From a bacterium (GTDB lineage Bacteria > Bacillota_I > Bacilli_A > Mycoplasmatales > Mycoplasmoidaceae): a stretch of DNA of 13,423 nt. How positions within the stretch are numbered: the first letter of the stretch is position 1; every line of letters starts with the position of its first letter. Shown in pieces: positions 8,555 through 13,423 of the stretch. The stretch covers positions 1 to 13,423 of the forward strand of contig JAGBOP010000034.1 in NCBI GenBank assembly GCA_017633835.1. The letters are read 5' to 3'. The position numbers and the translations under genes are program-made. Under the pieces are notes generated by a model that did not search any database, had not been told where the DNA came from, and saw only the letters and a list, made by a program, of their open reading frames with translations.

Positions 8555-8872
8555 ATGGTTATTCTAGATAAAACAAATTTTGATTCTGAAGTTAATAATA
8601 GCAAATACGCCATTATTGATTTCTTTGCTGAATGATGTGGTCCTTGCAAGATGCAAGGTCCAGTACTTGAACAATTAAGTACAAAGTACCAAGATATTAA
8701 ATGATGCAAAGTTGACATTGATGAAAATGCATCACTAGCTGCTAAGTTTGACGTACGCTCAATTCCAACAATTGTCTTTTTAAAAGATGGTAAGGAACTA
8801 TTTAGATATGTTGGTTACCGTCCAATTGGCGATGTTGAAGGTTACGTTAACAAATTATTAGCAAGTAATTAA
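8555..8872 (+). CDS. trxA: Thioredoxin
   Basis: A 105-residue protein, the usual thioredoxin length, that reduces protein disulfides in the cytoplasm. The redox site is W-C-G-P-C-K at residues 27-32, with Trp27 encoded by TGA (8633-8635), and a second W-C pair follows at I-K-W-C-K-V-D-I-D. The cis-Pro loop is S-I-P-T-I-V-F-L-K-D-G. F-F-A-E-W before the active site and G-Y-R near the end complete the fold signature. Two adjacent in-frame TGA-plus-Cys sites (8633 and 8702) hide the gene from standard-code prediction. It has its own ribosome binding site and a candidate promoter. The first HAD gene of the array begins 11 bases after its stop and is probably on the same transcript. Confidence 0.96.
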
Positions 8873-8883
8873 TAAGCTAATTT

Positions 8884-9837
8884 ATGCACCATCTAGTTTT
8901 CTGCGATCTTGATGGTACTTTAATCAAACGACATAGTTATATCGTTAATCAATACGATATAAACAAAATAACTGACTTTGTTAAAAAAGGGAACATTTTT
9001 GTTATTAGTACGGGTCGCTTCATTGAACGAATCCAACCAATTATTGACCAAATTAACAAAGTTACCCCCAACGTTAAATATGTAATTGGATTAGTTGGGG
9101 CTCATATATATGATGTAGCAAATCACCGGGATATTTTGTGCCAACCAATTGATCATGCGGTTTTTAAACAATTATTTGATTTTGCCAATGCTCATAAAAT
9201 TTCCTTCTTAGTCAATTGTCAAGAAACATTTGATATTCGCAAACCATACGGTTTAAATGTGCATCCCAAGTGGATTTTTAACCACATGAGTAAAGGCATG
9301 GCATTTAAAGTTGGTGACAAAAATACCAAAATTACTGATCCACTTAAATTAATTTTTCCATTCGTCAGACTTCGTTATGGAAGTAAGTTATATAAGGAAT
9401 TAGTAAGAAGATTTGGTGAACAATTACACATTGTGAAACAAAATCACTACATTGAAGTAGTAAGCAAACGTGCTGACAAAGGAACTGCCATTAAGTTCTT
9501 AGTTAAATATTTACATTTCGATAATCCCCTTCTTTATGACACTATTAGCATCGGTGATTCAGAAAATGACATCGAAATGTTTAATGAAACAAATCGAAAA
9601 TATGTAGTGGCGGCAAAAATAAGCAAATCCCCATTACTTGCTTATGATTATCCACTAATTGGGAATGCTGATTACAATGCCGTAGGGAAGATTTTACAAT
9701 CTGTCATGGATGAAGATGCTCATGATCAACAAAGTGAAGTATCTAATATGCCTACTTCAGCTATTGTTAAAAAAGAAAGTGAAGCAAAAGATGCTTTACC
9801 TCCTAAACATCCAGTATTAGTTAAAAAGGAATCATAA
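8884..9837 (+). CDS. HAD-superfamily Cof-type phosphatase, array member 1, with charged tail
   Basis: A 317-residue protein. HAD phosphatases of the Cof/Cap-C2 type remove phosphate from sugar phosphates, flavin mononucleotide or similar small molecules. Motif I is D-L-D-G-T-L (nucleophile Asp8, acid/base Asp10), motif II is V-I-S-T-G-R (Thr43), the motif III Lys is Lys199 in A-D-K-G-T-A-I, and motif IV is I-G-D-S-E-N-D (Asp225, Asp229). The cap domain lies between about residues 85 and 190. The last ~40 residues are a low-complexity charged tail with V-K-K-E-S twice (295-299 and 313-317), absent from the other members. The protein is clearly diverged from members 2-5 in the cap and in the C-terminal region. 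No ribosome binding site is visible before ATG 8884. The trxA-HAD order resembles MG124-MG125 as I recall it. Confidence 0.9.
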   Translation: MHHLVFCDLDGTLIKRHSYIVNQYDINKITDFVKKGNIFVISTGRFIERIQPIIDQINKVTPNVKYVIGLVGAHIYDVANHRDILCQPIDHAVFKQLFDFANAHKISFLVNCQETFDIRKPYGLNVHPKWIFNHMSKGMAFKVGDKNTKITDPLKLIFPFVRLRYGSKLYKELVRRFGEQLHIVKQNHYIEVVSKRADKGTAIKFLVKYLHFDNPLLYDTISIGDSENDIEMFNETNRKYVVAAKISKSPLLAYDYPLIGNADYNAVGKILQSVMDEDAHDQQSEVSNMPTSAIVKKESEAKDALPPKHPVLVKKES

Positions 9838-9841
9838 GCAC

Positions 9842-10687
9842 ATGGAAAATACCCAAAATCAAGCACTTGCTCCAAAAATGATTTTTTGTGATATTGATGG
9901 AACTTTAATTGATGATAAAAATGTCATTAGTCCTATTGCAATTAAAGGATTACAAGATCTCATTAATAATCACGATGATTTTCATTTTGCTTTAATTAGT
10001 GGGCGAGCAGTTGCTCATGAAAAATACTTTTATTCCCAACTTGGTTTAAAACCAACCGGTTTTTTAATTGGTAATAATGGATCTCAAATCTACCGACTAA
10101 AAGACCAAAAAGTCATTGCCCAATGACACATTCCTGCTAACGTAGCTCAAACTATTTACAACGAAGTAAAAGCCCTTGATAAAAACTCAGGCAAAATTAG
10201 TATGTTAGTAAGTTATAGTGATGAACCACTCGCATACGTGTATCGACCTGATGATACCTGACCAGTTTATAATGTGAATAACATTTTGAAATGTCGCAAA
10301 GAATTTAGTCCGAACAACGTTTTATTAATGACGGTTTTTCATTTGGAAGAACAATTAGATAAAATGTTAGATTTTCTAAAACATTTTAATTTACATTTGG
10401 TTCCTGGTCCTAATTTAACTGCCATTACCAACGGAGGGATTACCAAACGCCACGCCATTGAATACGTGCTTAACTTACTTAATGTTCCATCCAACAACGT
10501 CGCGGTTTTTGGTGACTCCAAAAATGACATTTCCATGTTTGAAATGCCTAAAGTTTATAGTATTACTTACGAAACTGCCCGTGATTATTTAAAGAAAATT
10601 GCGTGTGATGTGGTTAATGAACCAGTGTCGGCTTTCATCGCCACGGGGTTGCAAGATTTTGTGCGGTATTTAAAACAACACCATTAA
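9842..10687 (+). CDS. HAD-superfamily Cof-type phosphatase, array member 2
   Basis: A 281-residue frame in which TGA at 10124-10126 and 10259-10261 encode Trp. Motif I is C-D-I-D-G-T-L (Asp17, Asp19), motif II is A-L-I-S-G-R (Ser53), the motif III Lys is Lys202 in G-I-T-K-R-H-A-I, and motif IV is F-G-D-S-K-N-D (Asp225, Asp229). G-F-L-I-G-N-N-G-S-Q-I-Y opens the C2-type cap. After motif IV the usual Cof ending (A-M-x-N-A and so on) is replaced by V-Y-S-I-T-Y-E-T-A and V-V-N-E-P-V-S-A-F-I-A, shared with members 3-5. The substrate cannot be told from sequence. AAGGA at 9826-9830, inside the end of member 1, is a plausible ribosome binding site. ATG is 4 bases after the previous stop. A strong terminator follows. 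Confidence 0.9.
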
Positions 10688-10690
10688 TGG

Positions 10691-10721
10691 AAAAAGATTT
10701 CAGCAATGAAATCTTTTTTAT
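10691..10721 (+). terminator. Rho-independent terminator after array member 2
   Basis: A perfect 12-bp stem joins 10691-10702 (AAAAAGATTTCA) to 10707-10718 (TGAAATCTTTTT) around a GCAA tetraloop of the stable GNRA class. The T run is part of the 3' arm and continues briefly. The hairpin is AT-rich but long and unbroken. It starts 3 bases after the stop of member 2 and splits the array into two transcription units. Confidence 0.8.
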
Positions 10722-10734
10722 TATCATTAAACTA

Positions 10735-10740
10735 TATATT
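10735..10740 (+). promoter_or_regulatory. Candidate -10 element for the second half of the HAD array
   Basis: TATATT in the gap between the terminator and member 3 matches the -10 consensus at five of six positions, 47 bases before the start codon. The overlapping TATATA at 10733 and TATTAT at 10761-10766 are alternatives, and no -35 is recognisable. A promoter somewhere here is implied by the terminator. A small inverted repeat AAGAC/GTCTT (10741-10745, 10753-10757) lies just downstream. Confidence 0.3.
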
Positions 10741-10773
10741 AAGACCTTAACTGTCTTAGTTATTATTAAATAA

Positions 10774-10779
10774 AGAGGA
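10774..10779 (+). promoter_or_regulatory. Ribosome binding site of array member 3
   Basis: AGAGGA lies 8 bases before ATG 10788 but only 2 bases before the in-frame ATG 10782, so 10788 is the better start. Confidence 0.6.
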
Positions 10780-10787
10780 AAATGCCA

Positions 10788-11663
10788 ATGGATGAACAAG
10801 AACAAGAAGCCATTGAACTAGAATGAAATAATCGGAAAATTATTTTTTGTGACATTGATGGCACGTTAATTAACGAAAATTATCAAATTAGTCCACTTAC
10901 AGTTAAAGCACTGCAAGATTTAATTAATCAAGACCGGAGTTTTCATTTTGCTTTAATTAGTGGTCGTAGTTGTGCTCATGAACTAATTTTTTATAAGGAA
11001 TTAGGTTTAAAACCAACCGGATTATTAGTGGGAAGTAATGGAGCTCAAATTTATAATTTGAGTTCCCATAAAATGATTAAGGAATGATTGATTGATGAAG
11101 ACGTTGCTCAAGCAATTTATAACAAACTAATGGAGTTAGAAAATAAATGTCATCACATTCAATTTTTAGTTGACTATAATGTTCCCCCTTTAGGATATAA
11201 CTATCATATTGATCCCAAATTTTGATTAAAATATAACGTTGGTAATAGCATTAAAGTTCGCAGTGAATTTAGCAATAAAAATGTGCTTTTATTTACGGTT
11301 TTAAATTTACAAGAATGTTTAGAAGAATTTACTAATTTTTTAGCCCAATTCCATTTGTGTGTCATTCCCGGCAATAACTTGACTGGAATTAGTGCTTATG
11401 GAGTAACCAAGCGTAACGCAATCGAATATGCTTTAATGGTTTATCACACTAAACCAAAGCATGTTTGCGTAATTGGTGATTCTAAAAATGATGTTAACAT
11501 GTTTGAAATCCCTGAAGTATATAGCGTTACTTATGAAAATGCAAAACCATATTTAAAAGCAATTGCTAGTGACGTAGTCAACTTACCAGTATCAGAATTT
11601 ATTGCCCAAGGAATTAAAGACTTTGTTCACCATTTAGACATTATTGATCATAAAAAGAATTAA
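10788..11663 (+). CDS. HAD-superfamily Cof-type phosphatase, array member 3
   Basis: A 291-residue frame, with Trp encoded by TGA at 10824, 11085 and 11223. It has a longer, acidic N-terminal extension (M-D-E-Q-E-Q-E-A-I-E-L-E) before motif I, C-D-I-D-G-T-L with Asp22 and Asp24. Motif II is A-L-I-S-G-R (Ser58), the motif III Lys is Lys208 in G-V-T-K-R-N-A-I, and motif IV is I-G-D-S-K-N-D (Asp231, Asp235). L-K-P-T-G-L-L-V-G-S-N-G-A-Q-I-Y opens the cap. The C-terminal block V-Y-S-V-T-Y ... V-V-N-L-P-V-S-E-F-I-A is shared with its neighbours. It is the first gene after the internal terminator, and member 4 follows after 13 bases. The catalytic set is complete, so an active phosphatase is expected; the substrate is unknown. 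Confidence 0.9.
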
Positions 11664-11676
11664 GAAAGGTTTGTTC

Positions 11677-12522
11677 ATGAATAATAACCAATGAGATCAT
11701 CCAAAGTTAATCTTAAGTGATATTGATGGAACCTTTATTTATGATGATGCAACCATTAGCAAAAAAACAATCAATACCTTAAATAATTTAATTAATCATG
11801 ATTCCTCATACCACTTTGGTTTAATTACGGGACGTGCATGTTTACATGCACTATATTTATATGACCAAATCGGCTTAAAGAACGTGGGTTTTTTAATTGG
11901 TAATAACGGGTCACAAATCATGAACGCTTTAACCAAAGAAGTAATTGAAGAACATACGTTAGATCCTCAAATTACCGCTAAGATTCACGTCAAACTAATG
12001 GAAATTGCCAAGCATAATCCAAAAATGCAAATTTTTGTCAATTATAATCGCCAACCTTTGGTTTATATTTATAACATTAGCAAAGAATTTTGAACTGCTT
12101 ATAATTACGGGAATGTTTTAGAATGCAAAACTGAATTTGACCCCCAAGGAATCTTATTATTTACCATGTTTCACGCTGATGAAGATGTGAAAGAAATTGA
12201 AGCATTTATTAAACAATTTCACGTTAGTTCTTTAAGTGAAGATGGAGCAATTGCCATTTGGTGTGCTGGGGTATCAAAACAAACGGCAATTTTATCATTA
12301 CTAAATAAATATCACATAGAAAATCAAAATGTGTGCGTCTTCGGGGATGCAGTAAATGATAAAAGCATGTTTGAAATTCCTAACGTGTATAGTGTGACAT
12401 ATACTAAAGCCAAAGATTATTTGCAAAAAATTGCTAGCAAAGTAGTAAATGAACCAAAGTCAGATTTTATTGCCACTGGGGTTAATTGCTTTGTTGATTA
12501 TTTAACAAAAAGGAAACAATAA
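11677..12522 (+). CDS. HAD-superfamily Cof-type phosphatase, array member 4 (variant motifs)
   Basis: A 281-residue frame with TGA read as Trp at 11692 and 12091. Motif I is S-D-I-D-G-T-F (Asp15, Asp17); the Cys before it and the Leu after it, both present in its neighbours, are changed. Motif II is L-I-T-G-R (Thr51, where the sisters have Ser). The motif III Lys is Lys201 in G-V-S-K-Q-T-A-I. Motif IV reads F-G-D-A-V-N-D (Asp224, Asp228), so the usual Ser is Ala although both acidic residues remain. G-F-L-I-G-N-N-G-S-Q-I opens the cap and V-Y-S-V-T-Y marks the shared C-terminal block. AAAGG at about 11665-11669 precedes ATG 11677 by 7 bases. It is the most diverged of members 2-5 at the motifs, but no key catalytic residue is lost. 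Confidence 0.88.
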
Positions 12523-12524
12523 AA

Positions 12525-13370
12525 ATGGATAAGAATCTTATTTTTTGTGATGTTGATCAAACATTAGTTGATAGTAATGAACATATTAATCCATTAACGA
12601 TTAAAAAATTACAATGGTTAGTTAATGAGCCACACCAAGATAATGAATTCATGTTTTGTTTAATTAGTGGACGCAACAATGTCAACGAAAAATTTATTTA
12701 TGACCAACTAGGAATTAAAGAAAATAGTTATTTAGTCGGTAGTAATGGGACCCAAATTTATTCCTTAAAAAATCACGAACTAATTAAACAATATGGACTT
12801 GATGAAGAAGTAGCAGCGAAAATTTTTAAGAAATTAATGCAATTACGGGAAAATAATCCCAACATTATTGTGTGAGTAAGTTATGGTCATCAACCTTTTT
12901 ATTACTTTATTCCTTATAATGAAGAAGCATGGCAAAAGCATAATGCTTCGCACCAATTACAACTAAAAGATAGTTTTAGTCCCAAAGATGTTCTAACAAT
13001 CTCCCCGCGGCAACTAAGTGAAAGTGATTATGCTGACTTTATTAACTTCTTAAAACAATTTAAACATATTCACGTAGTAGGAGCTAAAGAAATTATGGCA
13101 GTGGGCTACGAAGGAATTAATAAACGTAGTGCCATTGAATTTATTTTGAATTTGGAACACATTCCAACGAACCATGTATGCGTGATTGGGGATTCTGAAA
13201 ATGATGTTTCCATGTTTGAAATTCCTGGTGTTTATAGCATTACATATGCAGCAGCAAGACCATGCTTAATGCCAATTGCCAGTGATATCGTGAACGCTCC
13301 AGTTTCTGAATTTATTGCCACCGGGATTGATGATTTCGTCAAGCATTTAAAGGAAATTGAACATAATTAA
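12525..13370 (+). CDS. HAD-superfamily Cof-type phosphatase, array member 5 (DxDQT variant)
   Basis: A 281-residue frame with TGA as Trp at 12873-12875. Motif I is C-D-V-D-Q-T-L (Asp9, Asp11), with Gln in place of the near-invariant Gly of D-x-D-G-T. Motif II is L-I-S-G-R (Ser48), the motif III Lys is Lys200 in G-I-N-K-R-S-A-I, and motif IV is I-G-D-S-E-N-D (Asp223, Asp227). S-Y-L-V-G-S-N-G-T-Q-I-Y opens the cap, which is rich in aromatic residues (F-Y-Y-F-I-P-Y). The C-terminal block V-Y-S-I-T-Y ... V-N-A-P-V-S-E-F-I-A is shared. It starts 2 bases after member 4, with AAAGGA overlapping the end of that gene as ribosome binding site. The nucleophile and acid/base Asp are kept, so the protein may still be active. 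Confidence 0.88.
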
Positions 13371-13376
13371 TTTTTA

Positions 13377-13423
13377 ATGATGATTAAACAACCAAAAACT
13401 ATTTTTTGTGATATTGATGGAAC
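13377..13423 (+). CDS. HAD-superfamily Cof-type phosphatase, array member 6, 3' end outside window
   Basis: The window ends 15 codons into another gene of the same family. ATG 13377 (or the next codon, ATG 13380) leads into I-K-Q-P-K-T-I-F-C-D-I-D-G-T, so motif I with both Asp residues is present and identical to that of members 2 and 3. It starts 6 bases after the stop of member 5. The nearest purine-rich site, AAAGGAA at about 13350, is about 20 bases away, which is far for a ribosome binding site. Nothing can be said about the rest of the gene or how much further the array runs. Confidence 0.8.
   Translation, partial: MMIKQPKTIFCDIDG

Larger units (their letters stand above)
8884..13423 (+). 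other. Tandem array of at least six HAD phosphatase genes
   Basis: Five complete genes and the start of a sixth follow one another on one strand and fill about 4.5 kb to the window edge. Gaps are 2-13 bases except for a terminator-containing 100-base gap between members 2 and 3. Members 2, 4 and 5 are each exactly 846 bases; member 3 is 876. All begin with I-F-C-D-x-D or close variants and end with a shared block around V-Y-S-I/V-T-Y ... V-V-N-x-P-x-S-x-F-I-A. Serial duplication of one ancestral gene is the simplest explanation. Confidence 0.9.

Noticed and set aside
8473..8718. 81-residue minus-strand open frame over the trxA start
   Set aside because: It is antisense to the thioredoxin active-site region and to the topA-trxA gap; its composition follows the opposite strand and no family is recognisable.
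10782..10784. ATG 10782 as the start of array member 3
   Set aside because: It would leave only 2 bases between the AGAGGA ribosome binding site and the start; ATG 10788 has normal spacing.
1..13423. Many genes look broken by in-frame TGA under the standard code
   Set aside because: Protein similarity continues through every TGA, and conserved Trp positions such as thioredoxin W-C-G-P-C and RbgA N-W-F-P-G-H are encoded by TGA. This is the mycoplasma code, not pseudogenisation.
8884..13423. HAD array as a defence system or mobile element
   Set aside because: No transposase, integrase, nuclease, direct-repeat border or att-like site is seen; the genes look like metabolic phosphatases with normal local codon use.

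Overview
This window comes from a mollicute (Mycoplasma-type bacterium) that reads UGA as tryptophan. Every long gene is continuous only if in-frame TGA is a sense codon; for example, the thioredoxin active site W-C-G-P-C-K uses TGA for its Trp. All stops are TAA or TAG, base composition is AT-rich, and Arg CGG is in regular use. The order rpsP-trmD-rplS-YitT protein-rbgA, and the topA/trxA/Cof-HAD association, match what I remember of the Mycoplasma genitalium/pneumoniae group, so I infer a relative of that group. No species is claimed. All genes are on the + strand.

Layout. (1) 1-2022: the 3' part of a large Asn/Ser/Thr/Tyr-rich protein, probably surface exposed, with degenerate repeats, a polyserine tract and a hydrophobic C-terminal end. 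(2) 2056-2556: a HIT-family nucleotide hydrolase (HinT type) directly downstream, closed by a hairpin terminator. (3) 2767-8476: a tight housekeeping operon of rpsP (TTG start), trmD, rplS, a YitT-type membrane protein, the ribosome-assembly GTPase rbgA (GTG start upstream of the first ATG) and topA, with gaps of at most 6 bases or short overlaps. (4) 8555-8872: trxA with its own strong ribosome binding site and a likely promoter. (5) 8884 to the right edge: a tandem array of at least six HAD-superfamily Cof-type phosphatase genes. The first is a diverged member with a charged tail. The next four are close paralogues (three are exactly 281 residues). The sixth is cut by the window edge. A perfect 12-bp hairpin terminator splits the array after its second member.

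The housekeeping block links ribosome and tRNA functions (S16, L19, m1G37 methylation, 50S assembly) with DNA supercoiling. The most unusual part is the HAD array: in a reduced genome, repeated duplication of one phosphatase, with catalytic residues kept, cap regions diverged and local changes in motifs I and IV, suggests a lineage-specific expansion of substrate range. The pairing of a putative surface-protein gene with a HinT gene also deserves attention.
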